Assembly: GCF_052119425.1 (NCBI RefSeq)
Contig: NZ_JBQKFH010000003.1
Span: 1 to 64,000, forward strand
Source of the DNA: Enterococcus_E cecorum_C
GTDB taxonomy: Bacteria; Bacillota; Bacilli; Lactobacillales; Enterococcaceae
DNA length: 64,000 bases
Reading direction: 5' to 3'
The notes under the pieces were generated by a model that ran no database searches, was not told where the DNA came from, and was given only the letters and a program-made list of their open reading frames with translations. The position numbers and the translations under genes were made by a program. Positions 18,354 to 27,409 of this stretch are shown here, one piece after another. Positions within the stretch are counted from its first letter, which is position 1. The number at the start of each line of letters is the position of its first letter.

Positions 18354-18820
18354 TTAAAGTGGTTAGAATTGATCATCGACTATTGCACGGGCAAGTGGTT
18401 TTTGCTTGGACAAAATCTCAAAATATTGAACGTATTATTGTGATTGACAATAAAACTTCTACCGATGATTTTAAGAAAATGTCATTGAAATTATCTAAGC
18501 CTGCTGATGTCAAACTTAATGTTTTTAGTGTAGCCAAAGCATTAGAAAAACTAGAACAAATTAAGGCTTTACCAGATAATATCATGGTTATTTTTGGAAA
18601 TGTGACAGAAATGTATGAATTTGTGACTGCGTATGGCAATATCAAGGAAGTCAATTACGGTGGTATTCCAGATCGACCTGGTGCCAAACGCTATACTAAT
18701 GCTATCTTTTTAACTGATGAAGAAGTGGCATTAAGTAAAGAATTAGCAGAAAAAGGAATTCAGTTGGTTATGCAACAAGTACCAACATCACGAAAAGAAT
18801 TACTCAATGAAAAAATTTAG
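18350..18820 (+). CDS. PTS mannose-family EIIB component
   Basis: 156 residues with the EIIB-Man active site IDHRLLHGQVVFAW, whose second histidine (His14) carries phosphate to the incoming sugar. The length is normal for a separate EIIB. The ATG overlaps the EIIA stop by four bases, preceded by GAGGAGG inside EIIA. It is cytoplasmic and works with the EIIC/EIID pair that follows. Confidence 0.92.
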   Translation: MIKVVRIDHRLLHGQVVFAWTKSQNIERIIVIDNKTSTDDFKKMSLKLSKPADVKLNVFSVAKALEKLEQIKALPDNIMVIFGNVTEMYEFVTAYGNIKEVNYGGIPDRPGAKRYTNAIFLTDEEVALSKELAEKGIQLVMQQVPTSRKELLNEKI

Positions 18821-18838
18821 TTTAAGGAGGATTTCCCT

Positions 18839-19633
18839 ATGTTAATAAAAGCATTATTAGTTGGGATTATTGGTGTTTTTGCAATGCTAGATTCACGATT
18901 ATTAGGGCGCTTAAATTTTGAACGACCATTAATCGTCAGTTGTTTAGTAGGGATTGTGTTAGGTGATTTACAAAAAGGTTTAATGGTTGGTGCAACTTTA
19001 GAATTAATGTCTTTAGGAATTGTTAGTATTGGTGCTGCGGTACCAGCTGATATGACGTTAGGCTCAATTATTGCTGCAGCTTTTGCGATTCTTTCAAACA
19101 CAAATGCTCAGACAGCTTTAACTATTGCTATTCCAATTGGTATTTTAGGTCAATTATTAGGTATTGTTTCTCGAATGTTTTTGGCAACTTTAACTCACTC
19201 TGCTGATAAAGCGGTGGAAGAAGGAAAATTTGTGAAAGCTCAAAACTATCACATTGTTTGGGGACCAATCATTTATTCCTTACTTTACTTTGTTCCTGTA
19301 TTTTTAGCTATTTATTTTGGAACGGGTGTCGTTAATTCCTTTGTTAAGATGATTCCTGAGTGGTTAACAAATGGTTTATCACTTGCAAGTAAGATTTTAC
19401 CTGCTTATGGGTTTGCCTTGTTGATGTCTACAATGTTAAGTAAGAAAACAACAGTATTTTTAATGTTAGGTTTCTTTGTTACTGCTTATGCTAAATTATC
19501 AGTGACTGGTGTGGCAATCTTTGCTGTAATTTTAGCTGTCATTTTATATGGATTGGATAAAGGAAATTCTAATACGCCATCGACAGCTAATCAAGCACCA
19601 ATGGATGACTTAGATGATTTAGAGGAATTATAA
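18839..19633 (+). CDS. PTS mannose-family EIIC component
   Basis: 264 residues, mostly hydrophobic, with the conserved EIIC-Sor/Man N-terminal pattern ALLVGIIGVFAMLDSRLLGR. LGDLQKGLMVGATLELM comes after the second helix. It forms the sugar channel with EIID. The C-terminal tail is acidic (DDLDDLEEL). AAGGAGG lies nine bases before the ATG. Confidence 0.92.
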   Translation: MLIKALLVGIIGVFAMLDSRLLGRLNFERPLIVSCLVGIVLGDLQKGLMVGATLELMSLGIVSIGAAVPADMTLGSIIAAAFAILSNTNAQTALTIAIPIGILGQLLGIVSRMFLATLTHSADKAVEEGKFVKAQNYHIVWGPIIYSLLYFVPVFLAIYFGTGVVNSFVKMIPEWLTNGLSLASKILPAYGFALLMSTMLSKKTTVFLMLGFFVTAYAKLSVTGVAIFAVILAVILYGLDKGNSNTPSTANQAPMDDLDDLEEL

Positions 19634-19651
19634 AGAGAGGAGTAATGTAAC

Positions 19652-20491
19652 ATGGCTGAAGTAAAAGCAATGAATGATAAAGAATTAAAACAAAAAACAT
19701 GGTCATTTTTCTGGCGCTCTTGGTTTATCCAAGCATCTTGGAATTATGAGCGTCAAATGAACATGGGATTTTTATATGGTATTGCGCCAATTATTGATAA
19801 AATTTACGGAAAAAATCCTTCATCACCTGAAATGTTAGCAAAGAAAAAAGAAGCTTATAGTCGTCACTTAGCGTTCTATAACTGCACACCACAAACAAGT
19901 GCCTTTGTTTTAGGGTTAACAGCAGCGATGGAAGAAGAATATGCTCAACATCCTGATTCATTTGATCCAGACTCAATTAATGGTGTAAAGACATCATTAA
20001 TGGGACCTTTATCTGGGATTGGTGATTCATTTTTTCAAGGAACTGTTCGTATTTTAGCTTTTGGACTAGGAATTAATTTAGCTCAAAAAGGTAGTATTTT
20101 AGGACCAATCCTAGCGATGATTATTTCATTTATTCCATCATTTATTGTTACTTATTGGGGTGGTAAATTAGGCTACACCATGGGAAATAAATACTTACAA
20201 CAATTGATTGGTAGTGGAGTAATCGATAAGCTTATGTATTATGTCAATATTGTTGGTTTGATGGTTATTGGATCAATGGTGGCAAGTATGATTGGAATCA
20301 CTACACCATTTCATGTAGGTAAAACCTTCGTATTACAAGATACTTTGGATTCAATCTTCCCACAAATGCTTTCATTAGGTGCAACGTTCTTTATGTATTG
20401 GTTATTAAAGAAAAAAGTAAGTAATGGATTGATTTTAAGCATCTGTGTATTCGGAGGAATTTTATTAAGTGTATTAGGAATTCTAAATTAG
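19652..20491 (+). CDS. PTS mannose-family EIID component
   Basis: 279 residues of the EIID-Man family. The typical N-terminal block FWRSWFIQASWNYERQMN is followed by GFLYGIAPIIDKIY, FNCTPQ-like FYNCTPQTSAF, and MGPLSGIGDSFFQGT, with membrane helices in the last 140 residues. With EIIC it completes a transporter that phosphorylates its substrate on entry. The presence of EIID is diagnostic of the mannose PTS class. Confidence 0.93.
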   Translation: MAEVKAMNDKELKQKTWSFFWRSWFIQASWNYERQMNMGFLYGIAPIIDKIYGKNPSSPEMLAKKKEAYSRHLAFYNCTPQTSAFVLGLTAAMEEEYAQHPDSFDPDSINGVKTSLMGPLSGIGDSFFQGTVRILAFGLGINLAQKGSILGPILAMIISFIPSFIVTYWGGKLGYTMGNKYLQQLIGSGVIDKLMYYVNIVGLMVIGSMVASMIGITTPFHVGKTFVLQDTLDSIFPQMLSLGATFFMYWLLKKKVSNGLILSICVFGGILLSVLGILN

Positions 20492-20529
20492 GAATTTTTT
20501 AAACAAATATTTTTTAGGAGGAATTTAGA

Positions 20530-21504
20530 ATGTCAAATAAGGTAGTCGAAATTGTAAAGGAAATTAAAGGAAAAAACGCAAATATTAATCGCGTATTATT
20601 TGTTGGTTGCGGTGCTTCAATGGCTGATTTATATCCAGCATATTACTTTATCACACACGAAAGTAATCGTTTCTTAACAACCATTACTACAGCTAATGAA
20701 TTTAACTACGATACACCAAAAGTAAATTTTGAGGATACAATTGTTGTAACTGCTTCATTAGGTGGAACAACACCAGAAACAGTTGCTGCAACCAAAAAAG
20801 CTCGTCAATTAGGTGCACATGTTGTTTCATTATCATATTCTGCTGGCTCTCCTATTCTAAAAGAAGCTGAATATGAAATTATTCATGATTTTGGTACCAA
20901 TTATGCAGCTAAGACCGAAAAAATGACTTATGCCTTAGCTTTAGCGATTGAAATTGTTGCTCAATTTGAAGGATATGCTCATTATGAAGAAGCACAAAAA
21001 GCTTTAGCAGGTATTGGTGTTTTAATCGAAAAATCTGTATTATCAGTAGGCCCAGCTGCTGAAAAATTTGCAGAAAGCTATAAAGATGATCAAACTATTT
21101 ATGTAGTCGGTAGTGGGGCAACAGCTAATGTCGCATATTCAACAGCAGCTTTCTTATTTATGGAAATGCAATGGATTTCAGCTCCAAATATGAACTCAGG
21201 TGAATATTTCCATGGTCCATTTGAATTGACAGAAAAAGATGCACCTTATTTGTTATTCATGAGTGATGGTAAAACAAGAGCGATGGATGCACGTGCGTTG
21301 ACATTTATGCAACGTTTTGATGCTAAAGTAACAGTCATCGATGCCAAAGATTATGGCTTGGCTTCTATTGCTGGTTCAAACGTTATTGACTACTTCAATC
21401 CTATGCTAATTACTGGTGTAATGCGTGTTTATGCTGAAAAATTAGCAGATGCTAGAAAACATCCATTAACTAAACGTCGTTATATGTGGAAATTAGAATA
21501 TTAA
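20530..21504 (+). CDS. FrlB-like SIS deglycase (fructoselysine/glucoselysine-6-phosphate type)
   Basis: 324 residues with tandem SIS domains. It opens with VLFVGCGASMADLYPAYY and carries the FrlB-family signature NSGEYFHGPFELTE near 240 and the C-terminus RRYMWKLEY. FrlB proteins split fructoselysine-6-phosphate into glucose-6-phosphate and lysine, and GfrE/GfrF act on glucoselysine and fructoselysine phosphates. The position after a mannose PTS and a LevR-type regulator matches the Salmonella gfr operon. The exact amino acid partner cannot be read from sequence. Confidence 0.82.
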   Translation: MSNKVVEIVKEIKGKNANINRVLFVGCGASMADLYPAYYFITHESNRFLTTITTANEFNYDTPKVNFEDTIVVTASLGGTTPETVAATKKARQLGAHVVSLSYSAGSPILKEAEYEIIHDFGTNYAAKTEKMTYALALAIEIVAQFEGYAHYEEAQKALAGIGVLIEKSVLSVGPAAEKFAESYKDDQTIYVVGSGATANVAYSTAAFLFMEMQWISAPNMNSGEYFHGPFELTEKDAPYLLFMSDGKTRAMDARALTFMQRFDAKVTVIDAKDYGLASIAGSNVIDYFNPMLITGVMRVYAEKLADARKHPLTKRRYMWKLEY

Positions 21505-21515
21505 GAGATGATTTT

Positions 21516-22499
21516 ATGAAAATCCAAGAAGAAGTTAAACAAGCTATTCAAAAAATATTGAATCAGAAAAAGCAGATTAATAAAGTTGTTTTTGTTGCTG
21601 CTGGTGGTTCGAATGGTGGTTTTTATCCGGCTCAATATTTCTTGAGTCGGGAGGCCACACAAATTAGTTCAGAATGTTTTACGAGTAATGAATTTTATTA
21701 TGCACCACCTAAATATGTTGATGAACATACTTTGGCAATTGTCTGTTCAATGCGAGGAACTCCTGAAACATGTAAAGCAGCTCAGGTGGCTAAAGATTTA
21801 GGAGCTAGTACCATTGATTTATACGTAGATGAATCTGAACTAACTCAAATATGTGATATCTGTATTCAATATGAATCTATTGCTATTGATGAGAGCCGAA
21901 TGGAAAGAGTGAATTCTAGCGTAGGTTTGATGTTATGTATGGCATTATTAAACGCGCAGGAAGGCTTTGAATATTTTGATGATGCGATGGAAGCTTTCAA
22001 TCAAGTAGATGTATTATATCGTCAAGCAGTTGAAGCTACGACGCCACTTGCCAAAGAATGGGCCTTACAAAATATGGATAAAAAACCAATCTATGTTATG
22101 GGGAGTGGCCCAGCGTTTGGATCAGCCTATATCTTTTCTATTTGTAATTTAGAAGAAATGCTACAAATAGACTCACCAACCATTAATAGTTGTGAATTTT
22201 TCCATGGGCCATTTGAAATATTGACACCACAGACATCAGTATTTCAGTTAATCTCTGTGGGACGCACGCGAGAAGCTGACTTACGAGCAGTAAAATTCTT
22301 AAAAAAATACGGTGGCAATAGAGTGTATCTTTTAGATGGCAAACAACTTGGCTTAGACAAAATAGCTGAACCAATTCGAGAATATTTCAATCATATACTA
22401 TTCTCCCCTATTTTGAATAATGTATATATGAGAGAATTATCTTATTGTATTGGTAAAGACTATATGACACGTAAATACATGTGGCAAGTTCCATATTAA
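21516..22499 (+). CDS. Second FrlB-like SIS deglycase
   Basis: 327 residues, a paralogue of the preceding gene product. It begins KVVFVAAGGSNGGFYPAQYF, carries NSCEFFHGPFEILT at the same place and ends RKYMWQVPY. The cysteine in place of the usual SGE glycine (NSCEFFHGP) may reflect a different substrate. The frame is open from 21486 inside the previous gene, but the ATG at 21516 gives a normal length and an 11-base gap. Having two deglycases fits a Gfr system handling two glycation products. Confidence 0.82.
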   Translation: MKIQEEVKQAIQKILNQKKQINKVVFVAAGGSNGGFYPAQYFLSREATQISSECFTSNEFYYAPPKYVDEHTLAIVCSMRGTPETCKAAQVAKDLGASTIDLYVDESELTQICDICIQYESIAIDESRMERVNSSVGLMLCMALLNAQEGFEYFDDAMEAFNQVDVLYRQAVEATTPLAKEWALQNMDKKPIYVMGSGPAFGSAYIFSICNLEEMLQIDSPTINSCEFFHGPFEILTPQTSVFQLISVGRTREADLRAVKFLKKYGGNRVYLLDGKQLGLDKIAEPIREYFNHILFSPILNNVYMRELSYCIGKDYMTRKYMWQVPY

Positions 22500-22505
22500 A
22501 TTTTG

Positions 22506-22562
22506 AAATCCTAGTTTAGATTATAAGGGCTACCTATATTTGATCTAAACTAGGATTTTTTA
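22506..22562 (+). terminator. Intra-operon terminator/attenuator
   Basis: AATCCTAGTTTAGAT pairs perfectly with ATCTAAACTAGGATT, followed by T6 and then AGGAGGG for the next gene. It should reduce expression of the HAD and third SIS genes relative to the PTS and deglycase genes. Confidence 0.85.
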
Positions 22563-22573
22563 GGAGGGATAAG

Positions 22574-23224
22574 ATGTATCAAGCAGTAATTTTTGATATG
22601 GACGGTGTGCTAGTTGATAGTGAAGCTGCATATCTAAAAAGGCGCTTGGATTTTTTTTACAAATTGAAAGAGACTCCAGAACATGATCAGTTACAAGACT
22701 TTGTCGGCCTAAGTAACGAAGCAGTTTGGCAACAATTAGTCAGCGATGCCAAAAAACGTGAGCGCTTAAAAAGAAAATATGATCAATATCAAAATGAAAA
22801 TCCCATTCAATACCAAAAATATTTGATGCCTCATGTGATTGATTTTTTAGAAGAGATTCATGCGCAAAAGAAGAAAGTGGCACTCGCATCAGCATCAAAT
22901 CCAGAACATATTACTTTGATGTTAAGTCAATGTCAATTAAGTAAGTACTTTGATGTAGTGATTAGTGGTGAAAATGTGAAACGAAATAAACCATTTCCTG
23001 ATATCTATTTAAAAGCGAGTGAGCAATTAGCGGTTTTACCTGCGGAATGTCTAGTGATTGAAGATAGCTTTAATGGCATTTTGGCTGCTAAAAGGGCGAA
23101 AATGGATGTCTGGGCATTAAAACCCAAAAATTATACGATTGATCAAAAGAGTGCAAATTGCATTTTTCAAGATTTTTTTGAAATGAAGGCACATTTGATT
23201 GATTGGCAGAAAGTGAGTGATTAG
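22574..23224 (+). CDS. HAD-superfamily sugar phosphatase/phosphomutase-like protein
   Basis: 216 residues. The HAD motifs are FDMDGVLVDSE at the N-terminus, ALASAS near 107, and EDSFNGILAAK near 160 with the metal aspartate. The cap domain lies between motifs I and II, as in beta-phosphoglucomutase and YniC. In this operon it may dephosphorylate or rearrange a hexose phosphate produced by the deglycases. No substrate is evident. It is preceded by TAGGAGGG and ends two bases before the next ATG. Confidence 0.82.
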   Translation: MYQAVIFDMDGVLVDSEAAYLKRRLDFFYKLKETPEHDQLQDFVGLSNEAVWQQLVSDAKKRERLKRKYDQYQNENPIQYQKYLMPHVIDFLEEIHAQKKKVALASASNPEHITLMLSQCQLSKYFDVVISGENVKRNKPFPDIYLKASEQLAVLPAECLVIEDSFNGILAAKRAKMDVWALKPKNYTIDQKSANCIFQDFFEMKAHLIDWQKVSD

Positions 23225-23226
23225 TA

Positions 23227-24267
23227 ATGGCATTAATGGATAAATATATTGATAAGACGCCAGAGGCTTTAGGAGAAGTTTTAAATAGCAAGAAGCGAAT
23301 AGAACAATTATTAGCTGATGTAACAGTGGACAAAATTATGTTGACTGGTTCGGGAACGAGTTATCATTCTGGTGTGCAAATGAAACATTGGATGAGTCAA
23401 ATAACGGGGATTCCTGTTGAGAGTTACTATCCGTTTCAAGTATGTGATGATCTTTTTTTAACATCAGAAAAAGTATTATTTATAGGCATTTCCCAAGATG
23501 GGGGCAGTTATTCCACCTATCATGCCATGCAAGTAGCTAAGCAAAATCATTGTATTTTGGGTTCACTTTCCGCTTATGAGGGAATTTTGTTAGATGAAAT
23601 AGCTGATTTTTCTTTCACATTACCGATTGAAGCCGAAAAAGCCGGACCTAAGACAATGGGGTATTCGGCCACTAAATTACAACTTTTAATTATTGCTAGT
23701 TCTCTCAGTGGGAAAGCTGGTGTTACTGAAGAAATTAAGCAAAATTTATTGAAACTCTTAGTGCAGTTACCTAGTGATATATCAAAAATTTATGAATGGG
23801 TGGAGGCACAGAAGCAATCATTTGCTCAAGCTAAGGAAATAAAAGTAGTAGTACCTGCTAACTATTATGGGGATGGTTTAGAGGGTGCTTTAAAGATGCT
23901 AGAAACACTGCGAATACCAGTTGTTGCTTATGAATATGATGAATTTATTCATGGAATCTACAACGCTGTGGATGCAGACACTTTTTTGATTTTTGTTGAT
24001 GATGGCTCAGAAAAGAATTTGGCTACTTTATTAGCGGTCTTATCTGAATGGAATTCGCACATTTATGTTATTTCGAATAATGCCCAACTTGCTGATAATA
24101 CGCTTAATCTTCCAATAGAAAAATATGGATTCTGTCAAACGTTTGTTATCTCTATTGTCTTTCAAGTGTTGGCTAGTATGATTGCTCAGACTAAAGGGAT
24201 TAACCCGGATTTACCTAAAGATCCGAATTTCCATCGTCGCGTAGGAAGTAAAAAATTTCATTCATAA
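23227..24267 (+). CDS. Third SIS-domain sugar isomerase-like protein (GlmS C-half type)
   Basis: 346 residues with two SIS domains. The first contains LTGSGTSYHSG near 39 and ISQDGGSYSTYHAM near 90, closer to the isomerase half of GlmS and to AgaS-type proteins than to FrlB. EYDEFIHGIYNAVD near 237 corresponds to the SIS active-site loop. It probably acts on an amino- or glycosylamine sugar phosphate from the same pathway. Last gene of the operon, followed by a strong terminator. Confidence 0.78.
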   Translation: MALMDKYIDKTPEALGEVLNSKKRIEQLLADVTVDKIMLTGSGTSYHSGVQMKHWMSQITGIPVESYYPFQVCDDLFLTSEKVLFIGISQDGGSYSTYHAMQVAKQNHCILGSLSAYEGILLDEIADFSFTLPIEAEKAGPKTMGYSATKLQLLIIASSLSGKAGVTEEIKQNLLKLLVQLPSDISKIYEWVEAQKQSFAQAKEIKVVVPANYYGDGLEGALKMLETLRIPVVAYEYDEFIHGIYNAVDADTFLIFVDDGSEKNLATLLAVLSEWNSHIYVISNNAQLADNTLNLPIEKYGFCQTFVISIVFQVLASMIAQTKGINPDLPKDPNFHRRVGSKKFHS

Positions 24268-24276
24268 TCTACTAAA

Positions 24277-24318
24277 GATAGCCAATCCAAGTGATTCAGA
24301 CTTAGATTGGCTATTTTT
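24277..24318. terminator. Terminator at the end of the PTS operon
   Basis: AGATAGCCAATC..AAGT pairs with ACTT..GATTGGCTAT, then T5. It overlaps the last codon of the convergent gene on the minus strand. Confidence 0.82.
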
Positions 24319-24649
24319 AAATACGGTTTAATTCCAAGATAGCTCCTGTTTTGGCATCCGCAAGAAACTCATAGGTCACGAGTTGGTCATCTTCATAACG
24401 AGTAATTCCCCCAGGATAGCCTTGGGTTTTTACTGCAAATTTTTGATAAGGCTGCATGGTATGTTCAATCCAACTACCTTCAATTGGCCCTTCCAGTAAA
24501 AAAGCATCTTTGATTTTTTGTAAGATATGGTCAGCTTGAAGCAGTTTATCTTTTTTCGTGAAACTAGCAGAAACAAAACCGCTTAATAAACCAACGCCAA
24601 TACCAATAGCTAAACCATTTCTAAATTGTGATTGGATACTCAATAGCAT
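24317..24649 (-). CDS. Small PepSY-like membrane-anchored protein
   Basis: 110 residues. One N-terminal hydrophobic segment (FRNGLAIGIGVGLLSGFVSA, about 9-28) is followed by a soluble domain. Its end, RYEDDQLVTYEFLADAKTGAILEL, resembles PepSY-type domains found in small exported Lactobacillales proteins. The role is unknown; PepSY domains are often protease inhibitors or propeptides. It is convergent with the PTS operon and shares its terminator. It stands alone on the minus strand. Confidence 0.65.
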   Translation of the reverse strand: MLLSIQSQFRNGLAIGIGVGLLSGFVSASFTKKDKLLQADHILQKIKDAFLLEGPIEGSWIEHTMQPYQKFAVKTQGYPGGITRYEDDQLVTYEFLADAKTGAILELNRI

Positions 24650-24816
24650 TCACCTGTTTTTCTAATTTTTTCTATATTATAGCAAAATTTCATGAAAATT
24701 CCTAGTTAAGAAAGGAAGCCTAAAATGTTTAAGAAACTAGCATCATAAGTATTTGGCGAATGGAAATGAAAAAGGTATAATGAATGTGATATTACTTTAG
24801 AAGGGTGAGAGTTGTA

Positions 24817-25893
24817 GTGAATGAAAAAACATTTCAACGAATCAAAGAATTAACAGAATTAACCGGTACAAGTGGTTTTGAAGGGGATATTCGTGCTTAT
24901 ATGCGTGAAAAAATGACCCCTTTAGTAGATGAGATTGCCCAAGATCGTCTAGGTGGTATTTTTGGGATTCGTCATGCGCAAAGTGAAGAGGCCCCAAGAA
25001 TTATGATTGCGGCACATATGGATGAAGTTGGCTTTATGGTAACACAAATTACGGACCGTGGCTTATTTAAGGTTTCCCCACTAGGAGGTTGGAATCCTTA
25101 TGTCGTTTCTGCACAACGTTTTGTCTTAAAAACATCAAAAGGCAACTATCCATGTATTTCTTCCTCTATTCCACCACATTTATTACGTGGCAAGGGCGCT
25201 CAAGCAAATGTACAAGTGACGGATATCTTATTTGATGCCGGTTTTGAATCTAAAGAAGAAGCCTTGAGTTTTGGTGTATTACCAGGTGATACGATTGTGC
25301 CTGATGTACAAACGATTATGACGGCCAATCAAAAAAATATTATTTCAAAAGCTTGGGATAATCGTTTTGGCTGTACTTTAGTTTTAGAAGCCTTAGAAGC
25401 TTTACAAAATGAAACACTTGGTCATACATTGATTGCCGGTGCGAATGTCCAAGAAGAAGTGGGCTTGCGTGGGGCTAGTGCATCTGTGACAAAATTCAAA
25501 CCAGATTTATTCTTTGCTTTGGATTGTTCAGCAGCAGATGATTTAGTCACTAAAAACGGTACTTTTGGTCATTTAGGAGAAGGCACCCTTTTACGTATTT
25601 TAGATCCAGGTCATATTTTATTGCCTAGATTTAGAGAATATTTATTAGACACAGCAAGTACGCACCATATTCCTTATCAATACTTTGTCTCAGGTGGTGG
25701 TACCGATGCAGGAGCTGCGCATAAAGCCAATGAAGGTATTCCATCAACTACAATTGGGGTCGTTGCACGTTATATCCATACGCATCAAACCATGTTTAGC
25801 ATTAAAGACTTTGAAGCGGCTCGTGAATTCTTAATCCAAGTTTTACGAGGCTTAGATCGTTCAACAGTCGATACAATTTTATTTGATAAATAA
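24817..25893 (+). CDS. pepA: M42 family glutamyl aminopeptidase PepA
   Basis: 358 residues, close to the 355 of lactococcal PepA. Metal and catalytic motifs of the M42 family are present: IMIAAHMDEVGFMV near 65, KAWDNRFGC near 176, NVQEEVGLRGA near 206, and the late GGGTDAGAAH and HTHQTMFS. It trims acidic N-terminal residues from peptides in the cytoplasm. The frame is open from a GTG at 24805, but that codon lies in the AAGGGTGA ribosome-binding site. The GTG at 24817 is properly spaced and was chosen. Thioredoxin and UspA genes follow closely. Confidence 0.88.
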   Translation: MNEKTFQRIKELTELTGTSGFEGDIRAYMREKMTPLVDEIAQDRLGGIFGIRHAQSEEAPRIMIAAHMDEVGFMVTQITDRGLFKVSPLGGWNPYVVSAQRFVLKTSKGNYPCISSSIPPHLLRGKGAQANVQVTDILFDAGFESKEEALSFGVLPGDTIVPDVQTIMTANQKNIISKAWDNRFGCTLVLEALEALQNETLGHTLIAGANVQEEVGLRGASASVTKFKPDLFFALDCSAADDLVTKNGTFGHLGEGTLLRILDPGHILLPRFREYLLDTASTHHIPYQYFVSGGGTDAGAAHKANEGIPSTTIGVVARYIHTHQTMFSIKDFEAAREFLIQVLRGLDRSTVDTILFDK

Positions 25894-25906
25894 GGTGGGA
25901 AAATAG

Positions 25907-26218
25907 ATGATTATTCCAAAAAGTTTAGAAGAATTAGCAACTTATGTGGAAAAGGGCAAAAACGTCTTTTTCTTTACAGCAGATTGGTGCGGAGATTGTC
26001 GCTTTATCAAACCCGCCATGCCTGAAATTGAAGCGGATTTTCCTGCCTATCAATTTATTCAAGTTGATCGCGATGAATTTATTGATGTGGCAAGTAAATG
26101 GAATATTTTTGGCATTCCTAGTTTTGTCGTGATTGAAGATGGCAAAGAATTAGGTCGTCTGGTTAATAAAAATCGCAAAACCAAAGCAGAAATTGAGGAT
26201 TTTTTAGCTAATCTATAA
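25907..26218 (+). CDS. Thioredoxin family protein
   Basis: 103 residues with a thioredoxin fold and the redox pair in FTADWCGDCRFIKP (about 25-38). The usual cis-proline is in IFGIPSFVVIED. The CGDC active site differs from the CGPC of classical thioredoxin and is seen in YtpP-like proteins. It has no signal peptide, so it is cytoplasmic. It lies 13 bases after pepA and 22 bases before the UspA gene, likely in one transcript. Confidence 0.88.
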   Translation: MIIPKSLEELATYVEKGKNVFFFTADWCGDCRFIKPAMPEIEADFPAYQFIQVDRDEFIDVASKWNIFGIPSFVVIEDGKELGRLVNKNRKTKAEIEDFLANL

Positions 26219-26240
26219 GGATTGAAAGTAGGGATGGCAG

Positions 26241-26684
26241 GTGCAAGAATATCGCTGTATCTTAGTTGGGATTGATGGATCGCCGCAAGCATTTCGGGCC
26301 TTTGAAAAAGCAGTATCCATAGCCAAACGCAATGAAGCTTTGTTATTAGCTGTGCATGTGATTGATCAACAACTACCTAAAATGCTGGAATTTGCGCCAT
26401 TAAATGAAGATATTTTGGCTAAAGAAGAAGCTAAAGCGGTAAATTTATTGCGTGAGTGTGAAGATTATGCGCAATTTCAGCACTTTGCACCTGTCAAATC
26501 CCTTGTTTATCGCGGCTCGCCACGCTTGACATTGGCCCATCAACTAGTTGAAACTTATCAGGTAGATTTAATTGTTGTTGGCCAATCAGGATTGCACGCT
26601 CTTGAAAAATTAATGTTAGGAAGTGTCGCTAGCTATCTTGTGCGTGAGGCGAGTTGTGACTGTTTAGTTGTCCCATTTGAGTAA
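26241..26684 (+). CDS. Universal stress protein UspA family
   Basis: 147 residues, single Usp domain. The ATP-binding pattern is present: ILVGIDGS at the N-terminus and VVGQSGLHALEKLMLGSVASYLVREASCDCLVVP at the C-terminus, the G-x2-G-x9-G(S) form. It starts at GTG with AGGGATGG upstream. Its physiological role is not evident. It is followed 44 bases later by a CadD-like transporter. Confidence 0.9.
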   Translation: MQEYRCILVGIDGSPQAFRAFEKAVSIAKRNEALLLAVHVIDQQLPKMLEFAPLNEDILAKEEAKAVNLLRECEDYAQFQHFAPVKSLVYRGSPRLTLAHQLVETYQVDLIVVGQSGLHALEKLMLGSVASYLVREASCDCLVVPFE

Positions 26685-26728
26685 AATAACGGGACATGTC
26701 ATTACTTAATGAAATGTAGGTGAAAATT

Positions 26729-27331
26729 TTGTCTTTTATACTTACCTCTAGTGTCTTGTATTGGTCGACTGCCTTAGATTTGTTAGTCATCTTGATGCTG
26801 ATTAATAATCGCTATTCAAGTAAAAGGCAGGCCCAAAAAATTGCTGCGGGTCAATTTATTGGTTCAAATGGTCTAATTGCTGTCAGTTTATTTTTAGCTT
26901 TTGTGCTGCATTTTGTACCCCAACATTGGATCTTAGGCTTTTTAGGCTTGATTCCACTGGGTTTTGGGTTGAAATATTTATTTTTGGGCGATGATGATGA
27001 AGAAAAAGTTGAAGCAACCTTGTCGACGCGTAAAGATAAAAATTTATTATGGACGGTCGCTTTGATTGCCTTTGCTTCTTGTGGGGCGGATAATATTGGT
27101 TTATTTACGCCTTATTTTTTAACTTTATCATCAGCCAAAGTCATCGGAACTTTAGTCATTTTTGAATTAAATATTATCCTTTTGATTATTTTAGGAAAAG
27201 CATTCGCCCAATTATCTTTTGTGAGTGAATTTTTAGAACATTTTGGTCGCTGGGTCATGGCGGCAGTTTATATTGGCCTTGGTATCATGATTATCATTGA
27301 ATCAGGTACGTGGGCACATTTTTTTGGCTAG
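26729..27331 (+). CDS. CadD-like cadmium/cation resistance transporter
   Basis: About 200 residues with five hydrophobic segments. The family sequence SFIL..SVLYWSTALDLLVIL is followed by a short acidic loop (DDDEEKVE) and ALIAFASCGADNIGLFTPYF. CadD proteins have been linked to cadmium tolerance in staphylococci. Related LysE-type members export other ions or solutes. The frame is open from GTG 26720, but AGGTGA at 26718-26723 fits the TTG at 26729, so I prefer the latter with moderate certainty. Confidence 0.72.
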   Translation: MSFILTSSVLYWSTALDLLVILMLINNRYSSKRQAQKIAAGQFIGSNGLIAVSLFLAFVLHFVPQHWILGFLGLIPLGFGLKYLFLGDDDEEKVEATLSTRKDKNLLWTVALIAFASCGADNIGLFTPYFLTLSSAKVIGTLVIFELNIILLIILGKAFAQLSFVSEFLEHFGRWVMAAVYIGLGIMIIIESGTWAHFFG

Positions 27332-27409
27332 GTGGAAGTTGCGTCTTTACGCCTAGCTTTTTCTTTGATAAGATAGCCTATGTGTATGAAAAGTAAAGGA
27401 GAAAAGAGA

